A DNA stretch of 64,000 nt from Fusarium oxysporum f. sp. lycopersici 4287 (GCF_000149955.1 NC_031000.1:243476-307475); one strand, 5' to 3'; numbered from the stretch's first letter, positions 1 to 11,020 are shown. The notes: generated from the letters alone by a model not told the origin. Numbers and translations are program-made.

Positions 1-132
1 TTGTAGGGAACCTCATCTGCCCATGTAATCTGCTTTTGGTGGCGTTGTGCCTGAGTTTCAAGATTGTTTGCTACTGGTCCGCTTCGTCATGGGTCCCCCA
101 TCCGTTACATGAAGGGTCTCGGGAGGACTTTC
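1..132. other. Unassigned left edge
   Basis: No coding frame or RNA is recognised. The stretch ends at the first base of a Copia-type LTR remnant. It could be the 3-prime internal end of a second Copia copy, but it does not resemble the corresponding part of the intact element at 15.6-20.5 kb, so this is left open. Confidence 0.3.
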
Positions 133-253
133 TGTTGGAAAACTGGGAATCCCCCTTATCTTCAGGATTCAGACTGTTAGTCTGAAAGTCCTAGATTTAA
201 AGTTCAAAGTCCTAGATAAAATTTACTAGAGATATAAACCAGAGAAGAACTCC
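133..253 (+). repeat. Partial Copia LTR, interrupted by a Fot/pogo element
   Basis: Begins with TGTTGGAAAA and follows, with scattered substitutions, the first ~120 bp of the 197 bp LTR of the intact Copia element at 15.6-20.5 kb, in the opposite window orientation. The match stops at the TA (254-255) where the Fot/pogo element begins. Sequence beyond 2114 is only weakly compatible with the rest of the LTR. The divergence makes this an old solo LTR or the end of an older copy. Confidence 0.75.
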
Positions 254-255
254 TA

Positions 256-2112
256 ACGTGTATGATAAGCGAGTGAGCCAGACAAGCAAGTGAGCCAAAA
301 ATCCCTCACCTTACAACATTATAATTCAATCAGCTATATCTCAACCAACAAATATGCCACAGTCCTCAAATGAAGCTAGAATCCTTCTTGCCCTTCAGGC
401 CCTTCAAGATAACCCTAAACTTACAGTCCGACGGGCGGCAAATATCTACGATGTCAACCGTAGTACCTTAGGTCGCCGCCAGCATGGCATTCTTTCAAAG
501 CGTGATACTCCCACAAAGTCACGGAAACTATCTGATCAGGAAGAGCAGATAATAGTCCAATTCATTTTAGACCTAGATTCGCGAGGATTTCCCTCGCGAC
601 TATCGTATGTGGAAGATATCGCGAATTCTCTATGTGCCAACCGCGATATACCACCTGTTGGCAAGCGCTGGGCTTATAACTTCATTAAGCGACAACCAGA
701 GCTAAAGACACGTCAATTTCGGAGATATGACTATCAGAGAGCTAAATGCGAAGATCCGACTATTATTCGTGGCTGGTTTCGGCTCGTAGAGAATACAATC
801 GCAAAATATGGTATCCGATCAGATGATATCTGGAACTTTGATGAGACCGGCTTTATGATGGGCGTAATTGAGCCCGGAACAGTCGTTACAAGCTCCTATA
901 GGCAAGGAAGACCAAAGCAAGTACAGCCTGGAAACCGCGAATGGATTACTGTGATCGAGGGGATTAATGCGGAAGGCCAATCGATCCCGCCGTTTATCAT
1001 TGGTGCAGGTAAGGATCACCTCGCCAATTGGTACCAAGAATGCGACCTTCCCGGCGATTGGGTTATTGCATTGAGTGAGAAAGGATGAACTGATAATAAG
1101 CTGGGCCTTGAGTGGCTAAAGCATTTTGATCAGGCTACAGCTAAGCGAACGAACAGTCGCTATCGCCTCTTGATCCTTGATGGTCATGAAAGTCACCACT
1201 CCGTCGAATTCGAGGAATATTGCAAGGAGAACAAGATTATCACACTCTGTATGCCTGCTCATGCCTCTCATCTACTTCAGCCTCTTGACGTAGGGTGCTT
1301 TGGGCCGCTGAAAAAGGCATACGGTCGAGAAATAGAGCATCTGATCAGATGCTTTATAACCCATATTACCAAGACCGAGATCTTTCCTGCCTTTCATGTC
1401 GCCCACCAAGCTGCTATTACAGAAAGCAATATTAAGGGAGGTTTTAGAGGAGCTGGACTTGCTCCCTTTGACCCAGAAAATGTCATCTCGAAGCTTGATG
1501 TGCAGCTACGGACTCCAACGCCTCCCGTAGAGGTTACAATACCATCGACCCCTTGGACTGCAAGGACCCCAAAGACAGTACTAGAGGCCCAATCGCACTC
1601 CAAGTATCTGCAAGGAAGGATCAGAAATCATAAGAGCAGCTCCCCTGAGTCAATAATTAAAGCCGTAAAGCATTTTGAGAAGGCAACAACTGTTCTTATG
1701 GATAAGATGGTCTTACTACATAATAGGAATCAACAACTTGAACAACAAAATAAGATAGTAGGGCGACGCCGGAGGGGAAAAAGGACTAGGGTACAAAAAG
1801 AAGGGCCTTTAACTATAGGGGAAGCATCACAAGCAATTGATCAGATAGATATTGATGCGCAGGTAACAGCTGAAGCCTCGAGAGGTGGTCGCGGAAGGTC
1901 ACAAGGAGCAAAGGTCCGGCAGTGTAGTATTTGCGGAAAGACCGGGCATAATGCAAGGACCTGTCAGGAGGCAATTGAAGTCAATAGGGAATAGTATAGC
2001 GATTAATTTTAATTGATCAGATAGGTTGTGGTGTTTTTATTGCGAATTTCATTTGGAAAGTTAAGATATGTGGCTCACTCGCTTGTCTGGCTCACTCGCT
2101 TATCATACACGT
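256..2112 (+). mobile_element. Fot/pogo-type DNA transposon, 1857 bp
   Basis: Two 42 bp terminal inverted repeats (256-297 and 2071-2112) begin ACGTGTATGATAAGCGAG and differ at one base. Each contains a tandem duplication of the GAGTGAGCCAGACAAGC-type motif. A TA dinucleotide flanks both ends (254-255 and 2113-2114), the target duplication expected of the Tc1/mariner-pogo superfamily. Length and organisation agree with fungal Fot1-like elements of about 1.9 kb. One plus-strand transposase gene fills the interior. The element sits inside a Copia LTR remnant, so it is the younger of the two. Confidence 0.93.
354..1994 (+). pseudogene. Pogo/Fot transposase with one in-frame TGA
   Basis: 547 codons lie in a single frame from ATG 354 to the stop at 1994, interrupted only by TGA at 1086-1088 (codon 245). 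The N-terminus has the psq-type helix-turn-helix (ANIYDVNRSTLGRR) and a CENP-B-like DNA-binding region. The DDE/DDD catalytic core shows the first Asp in WNFDETGF, the second in ILDGHESH and the third in [10 protein letters not shown]. The C-terminus is basic and ends in a CCHC knuckle ([14 protein letters not shown]). The TGA lies where relatives carry Trp before the (E/D)LGLEWL motif, so a TGG-to-TGA change is the simplest reading. A product made up to the stop would lack the second and third catalytic Asp. The transposase is probably non-functional unless read through. Confidence 0.9.
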
Positions 2113-2394
2113 TATCACATTAAAACTTATTACATAATTAAGTAAAGAACCAATAAACTACTTATAGTATTGTTCGCGCTTCTATTAGCTTAAACCCCAC
2201 ACTACTAAAGAGATGAGATATTTGGAAGCAGGGGGGTATTAGAACCTTGGGACACTATGTTACTCTGGCTAACTTCTTTGGGTCAATCTTAAGCTGACTT
2301 GATTCACTCCACTCACAAATCCAGATCCATTAATCCCTCAAATTTTCTATTAAACTCTTGCCAAAGAATTAGGTACTTTTCCCGAGCAGCCTCC

Positions 2395-4494
2395 ATGATG
2401 TCGGCACACATCGACTTTTTGACATCTACGTCGTTTCGTCTCGCATCCATCGACCGCACTCAAAGGGAAGATGCTCAGATTCTAAGCATCACCCTGAGCA
2501 CGCACGAACTGCGTGATGCGACAGCTCTTGGCTATTATGCCCTCTCATACACATGGGGACCTCCAAGGGCACCTGCGCCAAGCGAGCCAGAGATTAAGAC
2601 GCATCCAATCTTGTTGAACGGTCGTTACTACCAGGTCCAGCCGAACCTACACGATGCCCTTGAGCATCTCTATCAGTTTTACCCGCAAAAGCTAGTATGG
2701 ATCGACGCTCTATGCATCAACCAGGAGGATACAAAGGAGCGCCAAGTCCAAGTAGCGATCATGGACAAGATCTACAGCAACGCTAGTCTTGTAGCGATCT
2801 GGTTAGGGAAGCCATTTCCGCAATTGCAGTTAGGCTTTGAGGTGATTGACCGCATCTACAAAGTGGCCTTTCGCGAAGTCAGTCGCATTATCAGAGCGCA
2901 GCAATATGATTTCACTTTGGATATAGGCGATATCCAAGACAGGTACGGGTTGGAACTATTGACAAACGAGGAAATGGAAGCACTCATGGATGTATACGCG
3001 AGTCGCTGGTTTGGCAGAGTATGGGTCATCCAAGAGGTCGCTCTCGCAAAGAAAGTTGGCGTCATCAATGGCGACAGCATAATGGCGTTTGATAAGTTCG
3101 GAACGGTGGCAGCATTTCTGCACGTAAGTGGTTTGTGTATAGCGATCTCTCATGCACTTGCACGAATTGACCGCAACGTCGATCTGCTTGAAGGGAACTT
3201 TCTCTTCAGGGCCGAAAGGATACAGATACTGCGAGAGTGGTGCTTCGGAGACCAGAGCTTGTGGCAGGAGTTGTTGCCGTTAGTCGACTTCACAGCCGGG
3301 ATTCAGAATGGGTCAGAGAGAGTCGGAGAAGAGACGGTGGGTCTGGTTCTCACAAAGCTTCTGCTTTGGACGATTGGCTTCAAAGCGACGGATCCCCGAG
3401 ATAGTGTATTCGGGCTGTGGGGGATAGTGCGACATATAGCCAGCACTCAGTATCTCAAGATGCCGGAGCATTTGCGCCCCAGTTACGACATGAGTGTATC
3501 CGACGTCTTTCACAGTGTGGCAACAGAGATCCTCGAGACATCTGGCACGCTGATACTGCTCACGCTTGTCAAAGATCCCGAACAGCGTTCCTCTACAGAG
3601 CTGCCATCATGGTGCCCGGACTTCTCGTCGCCTCTCAGCAGTCACCCTATCAGCGGCCCTCAACTCAAATCTGTCACACCCGTGAAGGCAGGCGGTCACA
3701 TTGAGGGGCTAACGCGGAGTTTGTTGCCAGGCGTCCGGGGAGGCACGCTGAAACTCAGGGGATTTCCTCTTGGCCCGGTCCAGGCCATAGGAGAAAGAGC
3801 CGACGAGATAGAGTACGGGAAATTCGGCAAATGGGTCGGAATCTTGTTGGAAATGGAAGACACCTACCCCTTGACTGGGCAGTCAGCGGTTGAAGCCTTT
3901 TGGTGAACACTGATTCATGATCAAGACTTGTCGAGCCGCTCATCGAAGCTCGTCGGAACCGAGCATTTCAGAGATGTTCTGCTGATCCAGGCATTAGGCT
4001 TTGTCCGTAGGGAATTTGCCAAGAATGGCGCCGAATCCATAGAGAAGCACATCGAGTCGTGGTGCGGTCTTGACACGCTGGCCAAGAGATATCCTGGCGC
4101 TGTCGAAGGTACTGAAACTATCCGAACTTACTGCAAGGGAAAAGGATTTCTCCCCACTCTAGAGCACGATATACCAGTATCCGAGGAGGAAAGCGACGCT
4201 TTCAGGGCGAAGGTGTTCGACAACGGATCAGGGCTCCTCATGATCTTGTCAGGCACTATATTTAACCGATGCATCGCACTCACGGCTGGCGGACACCTAG
4301 CTCACGCTTCGGGGTCTACAATTCCGGGAGATGAGATATGGGTGTTGGCTGTATGCCCTTCGCCGCTCGTCCTGCGAAGATTGGAACCAGAAACGGATCA
4401 ATTTAGTCTTATTGGCGAGGCCTATGTGCATGGAGTCATGAATGGGGCGGCTATTGCGAAGCACACCGAGTGGCGGCATGTTGATCTTGTTTAA
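2395..4494 (+). pseudogene. HET-domain (heterokaryon incompatibility) protein, one in-frame TGA
   Basis: The ATG at 2395 (a second follows at 2398) opens a frame that runs to 4494 with a single TGA at 3904-3906, codon 504 of about 700. HET-domain hallmarks (PF06985) lie in roughly the first 215 residues: YYALSYTWG, LVWIDALCINQEDTKER, YSNASLVAIWLG and RWFGRVWVIQEV. HET proteins trigger incompatibility or cell-death reactions after non-self recognition in fungi. The sequence around the stop (EAFW-stop-TLIHDQ) matches the common EAFWRTL motif of the family, so CGA (Arg) to TGA is likely. Both halves otherwise keep normal coding character, suggesting a recent or polymorphic null. A truncated 503-residue product would still contain the whole HET domain, so residual activity is possible. 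Confidence 0.88.
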
Positions 4495-4899
4495 AGCCAC
4501 GACAGGGTTCGCAACTTGAACCTCGCTGGGAGGCTCCTGTGTCACATGCATAGGACTTCACTGGCCTTCACTCACACCTCCTAGATTTATTAATACTTTC
4601 TTCTCTCGCTACAAACTTTGGTCGTGTTCTTGCAGTATCCTTTCTTGCAGCAATTTTTAGTGCAGCAGTAGAAGTCATTATAGAGTATTGTCTGGGAAAT
4701 TTGGCGGGGCAGCCTTTGGCAGCTTGCTGGAGACCCTTCCTAGGAAGAAATGAAGTCGAAGCCACTTACAACCATAGCTAACTAATAAATGCAGTCAAAT
4801 CGTGCATCTTGTTTACATAAAAGAGTTAATTAGACTATTGCTTCGCTTCACACCTGAAAGGCATTTCTGATTTAATAGTACTCTCGCCTTAAAAACAAG
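4495..4899. other. Spacer with a short hydrophobic open frame
   Basis: No full gene. On the plus strand an ATG-less frame over about 4577-4780 encodes a hydrophobic stretch (VLAVSFLAAIFSAAVEVII) followed by a hydrophilic tail. It could be the end of a decayed membrane protein or chance. AT content rises towards 4.8 kb. Confidence 0.3.
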
Positions 4900-6240
4900 A
4901 CTTTAAATTAGAACAAGATCGATGCTCCAGTAAGATTTCCGCCAGCCTTTGGGACTTTCAGTATACCACTTTCGACAAGATCCTGCGCTAGTCTAGAAAT
5001 TAGACCATCGCACCCTCGAGCTACCATGATATCAACCGTGACAGGCAAGCTCTCCTCATAGTTCGGAATGTCACTGAATCCGCTAGCTTGTTTTTGGTAT
5101 CTTGGATAAAAGACCATCCAGCTTTTCGGCAAGTAAGATTATCTTCTATCTTATCTATGTTGATATCTACTTCCAGTCCTAGCATCATCTCGTCTACTTG
5201 CTCTTGCATAAGCTTGATGGCTTTTAAATAGGTCACGCAGAATTCAGAAAGCTTAAACTTTTTGTTATATCTGATCGTGAATGATTACCCGTCTAGATCC
5301 CAGGAAAGGTTTCCTGGAATACCTTCTCTCTTAATAATTAACTTAGCAAAAGCTTTAAGCTTAATGATTTCCCTAAATGGGGTATAACAGCCTCGGATCA
5401 AGTACTTCTTGCGAATTATATCCAGGCGGTCAGGCTGCAATAGATAATAATCACGGCATGGCTATTTATAGACTAGTGTAGTATAGCTATAGACCGGCAG
5501 GGCATATTCGAGGAATAAGAGCCGGCTAATCTAAATCAACCCTGCTAATTCGGATATAGAGTTATGCGCCGGATTAAAGGCGAGAGTGTATTATTATATA
5601 CCTATAATAGCAATATAGTAAATTATGGCCGAAGATAACATATTTCCAGCAGGATCCTAATATGTCTAGAATATTATTAAGAGCTGGAATAAGGCCTTGG
5701 ATAGCTGCAGCTAATAGCCAGTCGGAAGATAGAAGTCGGTTCCTTTACAGTCTGATATATAATCGTTTTCTACTTCCTTATCTTCTTCAGAGTTAATATT
5801 TTTGTTTATGCTTTCGTTGAAATCTTTATCTGTATTTAGATTTTCAGGATTAGAAGGAATTTCGCAGTTATCATGCCAGTCCTCGACATGGGGCCTATTA
5901 TCTTCGCTGTCTAAGCTATTACTAATATAATTATCTCCTCCTAGTTATAGTTATTCGACCAAGTACAGTATATACTGTATTATCTTTACCTTGTTGGATC
6001 CTAGACGTAAGTTATATACTTCCTGGCGTTATAGTGGCAGGTACTATAGAATGCGAAATATAAAGCAGATAAATCTTTTCTATATTGCTAAATATCGCTT
6101 AAAGCTTAGTATAAGCCGAAAGCCATGCGGCCAAAAAGCATCTTTCGCAAATATGTTTAGCCAACAGCGAGAGATATATAGCATACAATCGAGTGTAGCT
6201 CTTGCCTTATTGAACATCAAGTCTAGCCTATAAAGGATAA
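4900..6240 (-). pseudogene. Decayed OrsD/telomere-linked-helicase-like gene
   Basis: AT-rich minus-strand sequence full of stops but with collinear coding remnants. From 6240 downward they read LDLMFNKARATLDC, then WLNIF and DAFWPHGFRL, an acidic segment, YLIRGCYTPFREIIKLKAF, EGIPGNLSW, YLKAIKLMQEQVDEMMLGL and [17 protein letters not shown]. These line up in order with the long OrsD-family ORF at 7.8-10.6 kb (compare LDLVIDRCENTV and its acidic stretch) and with the N-terminal parts of fungal telomere-linked RecQ-like proteins as I remember them. The TpA-rich decay is typical of RIP. No helicase motifs were seen. The OrsD piece at 7575-7830 may be its displaced N-terminus. Confidence 0.6.
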
Positions 6241-6845
6241 TCTACAGCTAGGCCTCAGTTTCGGCAGAGCTCCATAAAGGGGACCCTGGCTAAGCAGATA
6301 ATTTCTACTTGCTTGTAAGGCTGGTTGCTTAGCCATGGCGGTAATGATTTCGAGTGATCTGTTACGGAACAGCTCGGCCCAGCGGGTATGTTAGGGCCAT
6401 GGGGTCATCTCGCTCGTTCCAGGAACCGCGACACGATCAGTTTGACTACTCTCGAATGGTCTTTTTATAATATGGATATCTCGATTTCAGGATCGATACT
6501 GCAGATGGCTTAAGAGGGTGATAGTAATAGAACTCTCCAATTGCTCAGAGCGCCTATGCCTGAACATGTAGCTGACTAGGATACACGTTATATACGCGTT
6601 GACGCGTTTAGGTCATTTAAATAGCTTAAAGTCGAAACTCTTTAATAAAAAAAAGCAAAGTCGACCAATGAAATAGCGAGATCACCACTTTGGCTTAAAC
6701 TCTGCTCCGAGCATATATATTGAGAACCCTCTTTCAGGTGAAAGTGGAATGCGGGGTTAATACAAGGATTATCAGCCAATGACATTGCAAAATGTCCACT
6801 TTCATCGAAAGTGAGTGAATCCATAGAGATGTAGGCTAGAATCGT

Positions 6846-7320
6846 TGACATGCGACATGCTCCTCCCACGGTAGCTCGTAAGCGGATACGGGGCAATTCG
6901 GTGCTAGTCTTCCCCTGCCTCGTGGTTTATCCATTGATGCTTTTCAGTGCAATGTTTTTGTATCTTTTGGACGCGGCGAACAATATGGCCGCAAGTACGA
7001 CATTTCAAACCATCTGGCTTTGGCGGCGCAAGACACGGGATGGGTTGAATTGTATCTGTTGGGTACTGTAAATAGTGACGTAGGTCGCCCCGACTGTGGA
7101 GAATATTCGGGATCTGTTTTATCTTCTCTACCAGCTCCTGTCGACGGTCTGGCTGTATATCGCAATGTCGTGTTCTCAAATGCGTAGCAACCTCATCGGC
7201 TACAGAGGCGAACTCACAAACCTGGCACACGAGAAGGCGGTATGTAGAGAGAAGAACGTAGGGATGAATTGCACTGCATGGTCCGGATTGCAAGCTCGAA
7301 GCCGTCATGTTAATCGTCAT
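6846..7320 (-). pseudogene. OrsD-domain zinc-finger fragment
   Basis: From ATG 7318-7320 (TTG further upstream is not a eukaryotic start) the frame encodes an OrsD/DUF3505-type domain. It has two C2H2-like fingers, CQVCEFASVADEVATHLRTRH and CRTCGHIVRRVQKIQKHCTEKH, separated by the conserved PIPCLAPPKPDGLKC linker. The frame closes at 6904. The next conserved block (LPWEEHVACQRF) continues in another frame down to about 6846, so there is a frameshift and then truncation. It resembles the N-terminus of the large protein at 7.8-10.6 kb (AELPWIEGVACQRFF) and is not functional as it stands. OrsD domains are poorly characterised; the name comes from the orsellinic-acid cluster of Aspergillus. Confidence 0.7.
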
Positions 7321-7530
7321 CGTGACTGGGGCCTTGATAGTGAGATGTGAATGACGATTGTGTTTCAATCAACAACGAGACCATCTAGTAGTATGATTTA
7401 CCTTCCCTATAGCACTTTACGCGAAAGGACGCGTCGCGTTCAGTGGCAAACCCCTGTTCTGATCAGCACTACTATTCCTATATGTGGAACAATGTCAAAT
7501 CAACTCTACACCCTGGCAATAATCAACCCT

Positions 7531-7578
7531 ACTAGGTTTAAAGTGGGTCAATAAAATCAACTCTAGTAGAGTTGATTT
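7531..7578. repeat. 48 bp palindromic repeat, copy 1
   Basis: Identical over 48 bp to 10973-11020 and nearly identical to 57000-57046. It contains a 27 bp palindrome at 7553-7579: 13 bp arms AAAATCAACTCTA and TAGAGTTGATTTT around a single central G. It lies about 230-260 bp upstream of the OrsD fragment that starts at 7320. Confidence 0.92.
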
Positions 7579-7830
7579 TGGACTGTAGGACTAGGTGGGA
7601 TGACATATTTTTGCGATTTATTGTTATATAGTTGCAGTGTTTGCAGCTATAGGCCTTCCATTTTGGAAGCTCTGGGATAGGCTTGCTTCCATTCTTTGGC
7701 AGCGGCACCGTGCATGGATCTTCAAATGATCTTCCGGCACAGAAAGCCGTGAGTTGTTGGAGTTCGACACCTTTAAATTGGTGTGCTCTCCGGAAATGGC
7801 TTACTATGCCCCCGCCTGGTTGGATAGCAG
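7575..7830 (-). pseudogene. OrsD-domain fragment abutting the palindromic repeat
   Basis: In a frame different from the long ORF upstream, this stretch encodes CRAAIQPGGGIVSHFRRAH, then DPCTVPLP, PIPELPKWKAYSCKHC and NYITINRKNMSSHL. This is the pattern of one OrsD zinc-finger unit. Coding character ends exactly at the palindromic repeat. At its other end it is joined to the GHRPLQ motif of the long ORF. It may be the N-terminus of the decayed copy at 4.9-6.2 kb, now separated from it by the inserted 6.3-7.6 kb unit. Confidence 0.55.
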
Positions 7831-10628
7831 CCCTGCAATGGACGATGTCCGCTTTGCCACGCAAACACAGCATTCCTATCTGCGCCGCTGCTCAGGTCAT
7901 CGTATCTATTGAATGGGGTATACACCTCGCGGACGTGCCTCTCTGTAATAGCGATGGCGAGTTGGCGATATAAGCGGACATTGATAGCTTGGTTCCAGGT
8001 CTTTGAAGTGGCATTGACCAAAATCTCGGTAAGATGAGAAGTAGACCAAGCCTTTCCATTCACATGAAAAAGAAGCCGTTCGTTTCGTTCATCTGAGTTC
8101 TTCTGAACAATTTCAGAGTGCCCAACCTGTTCTCGACGTAATAAATTGGCCAATCTCCGGATATAGACAAGGTACAAGTACATAACCCGGCTTAATCTGG
8201 CTGGCAGGAAGCGAACCACATAAAACTCGCGGTTTGTTTGTCGTTTCGCTTTGTGGTGTCGTGCGACATACACCACAGAACCACCCCAGACGTAAATTCC
8301 ACAACTGGTGAATGGTCCGTTCTCACATTCAAGAGCAAAAAGCTCACGCACTCGCGGACACGAGCCGCCTTCCACATAGAGACCGCCAGCAAGCATCTCT
8401 TCCAGTTCGGTCACTTGTTTAAGGTATGACATAACGATAGGCCACCTCCAGTGGCCGTCTCTGGCAAGGGCGCCTTTACTGGAGGAATAGGCTCGGATCA
8501 GTAATTCTTTATATGCCGACTCAAGACCGTTCGCGGGATGCTTGACAAAACAGTATCCGCTCTGTGAATTCGCCAAGTCATCCTTGACTGACGCTAAGTC
8601 GATCTCAGGTTCGAGACCATACATAAGACTGCCACATAATTCCTCCGCTCGAGAAGTGAAATACTCTGGAAGCTCACGAAACTTATCCATAGTTAATTGT
8701 AAGCTTCCGTTAGAAACTGTCTCCCCATCATCACTCCAGTAGAAAAGAATAGACGGTGGCTCAGTGCGAGCTATAGTGCGACCAAAGTTTCGAAGACTGA
8801 CTAGCTCAGCAAGTGGAGGCTCTGAACCTAGCACCATATGATCCGCTCGAATTTCGTTTAACCTTTCGAGTTGTTGTGTATGTGGCCGTTGTGGGATGCC
8901 AATAGTGTGATATGGCCTCAATGGCAATGCGCGTTCTAGAAGCAATAAGCGCTGTATATAAATGAGCCCAGATAGTTGTGGACAGTACTGTCGTGCAAGC
9001 AAAAAGTGTTGGCAGTCTTTAGAGAAACCAAGAATACCGCTGAAGTAAACTAATAGCGTGGAGCCGGGCTGCCCAGCAATGAAGGTCTCCGTACACAGAG
9101 TAAGGCAAACCTCATAGAGCAGCTCCAGGAACTCATCGAAGGCCGCAACATCGAGCTCAACATCCGCTTGAACCTGTAGTTCTGGATGGGCTTCCCGGCT
9201 GAACTCGGCCTGAGCGCTGCCATATGCAGAGTCATCATGGTCAAGTTCATCGTCTTCTGAGTCCCAGTCCCCATCACCATCATCATCATCCCCATCTGGG
9301 TCGAGATCGTCCTCATCGTTATTGCCTGTACTCTCTTTATAGTCATACTCAGCCGAAGTAGACCGGCCCTCATTCAGGGCGGCAGAAGTCTCTTCGGCGC
9401 AGAGGTAGTTCCCAAAATTGGGCCACAGTCCCCTAGATACATCGAACATATTCCAAATTTTATGACTCCATAAACGTTCCAGTCTCGCAAAAAGCACCGT
9501 ATTTAACCGAACGTTCGCCACGTCTCCTTGCAGAGCATTCGACATCCTATGAAGTCGGATAACGAAGGCAAGAAAACGTTTCTGAAGTACCCTACATCTA
9601 GTTTCGCTGCTCTTCTCCGCCACAAGACAGAATGGATTTTCGCGATAGACATGAAGCTTCGGACTCGAGAGCCAGCATAAGAGCGTGCGACTGGTGTAAC
9701 GGACTGTGTTCTCACAGCGATCTATCACCAAGTCTAAGGCCCTCATGGTACACGATAGTTTCTGTTCATCCACGTACGAGCTCCTAATACATATATCCCC
9801 TTGCCGGCACCATTGTGCCATAACATAGTCTGACATCAATGAATGTCGATCTGGTAATCTCGTCATTGCTCGTAGGATGTCACGTCGAGCGTTCTCAAAG
9901 ATGACCCGCCATTGAGTTCTCTCTGGCCATAGGCCGGTAGATGCAAGAGCATCGCTGCCTAAGTCCTTGGCACTCAAGCGTGGCTGATTCATCCGGTAAA
10001 AATAATTCTCCTCTCGCTCTAACACAACGCTTAGATGGGTACGCGCCTCACGGTTAAGGCTTCGGACGTCTTTGCTCAAATCAGGCCGAGATGATTTTGT
10101 GAGTCTTTTCCCTCTCTTCGATTTTCCGGTATCTTGAAGGACCTCGAACCATCTGCTACCTTCTCAAGAAGGAAAGAACCGTTGACAGGCGACGCCCTCG
10201 ATCCATGGTAACTCAGCAGACGGCTCCAGACCTGATATTGGCCTTCCTCTGTCTCGTGGGTTTTTCCAGAGGTGCTCCTTCGTACAATGGAGCCTCATCT
10301 TTTGGGCTTGGCGGAACATACAGCCACATTTCCGACACTTTAGTCCGTCCAATCTCGGTGCAGCAAGGCAAGAAATTGGTTCAATCGGTATGCGTGGTAG
10401 TCGAAGCTTAGCTTGGTCTTGGAGAAGATTTGGGATTGCTTTGACCTGCTCTACCAACCTGCGCCGACACTCCAGAGCAATGTTGTTGTGTTTTGTCCTG
10501 AGGTGCGCGTTGACCTCGTTAGGTAGGGTTGCAAATCCGCATAACTTGCACGCTAGAAGTTGATATTCTGGAATAATAACGAATGGGTAGATTGAGTTGA
10601 ACGATTGAGACTGCTTACTAGGGTCCAT
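7773..10628 (-). pseudogene. Large OrsD-domain protein with recombinase-like C-terminus, one in-frame TGA
   Basis: About 950 codons in one frame from ATG 10628 (an in-frame ATG also exists at 10670), with a single TGA at 10164-10166 (codon 155; CGA-to-TGA would restore the usual CQRFFPS-x-EGSRWFEV junction). N-terminus: two OrsD-type C2H2 fingers (CKLCGFA...HLRTKH and CRKCGCM...HCTKEH). Middle: helical region and an Asp/Glu-rich tract. C-terminal ~200 residues: CPRVRELFALE, HHKAKRQTNREFYVVRFLP, VRLYRQLAIAI and AWQSGHRPLQ in order, the layout of a tyrosine recombinase (Arg, Lys, R/HxxR, GH). The family resembles N-terminal parts of fungal telomere-linked helicase-like proteins, but no helicase domain follows. 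The last ~20 residues run into another OrsD fragment in a different frame, so the natural C-terminus may be lost. Confidence 0.7.
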
Positions 10629-10972
10629 TGTCCTCATTAGCAAGAAACTTGTTATACTGCAATTACGCATATGCTTCCCTATATCTCGGTCTTGGCTAAG
10701 AGGAAGATCTCTATAACCTATTTAAGAAGATTATTACTGGTAAACATACACTGTAAATTACGCGTACTCGCGCCTTCTCACCAACTACGCGTCTTGTGAT
10801 TAATTTAATTGACCCTGGTCTAAATGAAGTCTACCCCCTGCGAAATTCAAGCCTACTCCCTGTTGGATGGGTCTAGAAATTAAATTCTACCCCCTTGTAA
10901 AAATCAATTCTACCCTGGGTTGTTTGGCATAAAACAAATGAATTCTACGTAGAATTGATTTTGGTATGGTGC
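10629..10972. other. 5-prime flank of the large OrsD gene
   Basis: No gene. It holds several degenerate short repeats of the type AATTCTACCC (10810-10920) and a perfect 16 bp palindrome AATTCTACGTAGAATT at 10941-10956, just before the 48 bp palindromic repeat. By position it is the promoter side of the large OrsD gene. Confidence 0.6.
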
Positions 10973-11020
10973 ACTAGGTTTAAAGTGGGTCAATAAAATC
11001 AACTCTAGTAGAGTTGATTT
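10973..11020. repeat. 48 bp palindromic repeat, copy 2
   Basis: Identical to 7531-7578 in the same orientation. Palindrome at 10996-11020 with 12 bp arms AAATCAACTCTA and TAGAGTTGATTT around a central G. It lies about 370 bp upstream of the large OrsD gene (start 10628). Confidence 0.92.

Larger units (their letters stand above)
6335..7601 (-). repeat. OrsD-bearing repeat unit (full form)
   Basis: The segments 6335-6845 and 7388-7601 recur, diverged but collinear, at 56385-57065. There the middle ~540 bp with the OrsD frame is missing. Shared landmarks are the block around GAGATCACCACTTTGGCTTA, two short palindromes built on CTTTCA-GAAAG, the ACTTTACGCGAAAGGACGCG block and the 48 bp palindromic repeat at 7531-7578. 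The right edge is near ACTAGG at about 7601. The left edge is not sharply defined. The unit probably inserted into an older OrsD-family copy, whose remains flank it on both sides. Confidence 0.6.

Noticed and set aside
1086..1088. UGA recoding (selenocysteine or a variant code) as explanation for the repeated in-frame TGAs
   Set aside because: Filamentous ascomycetes use the standard nuclear code; one case is TAG, and intact neighbouring genes end normally at TGA.
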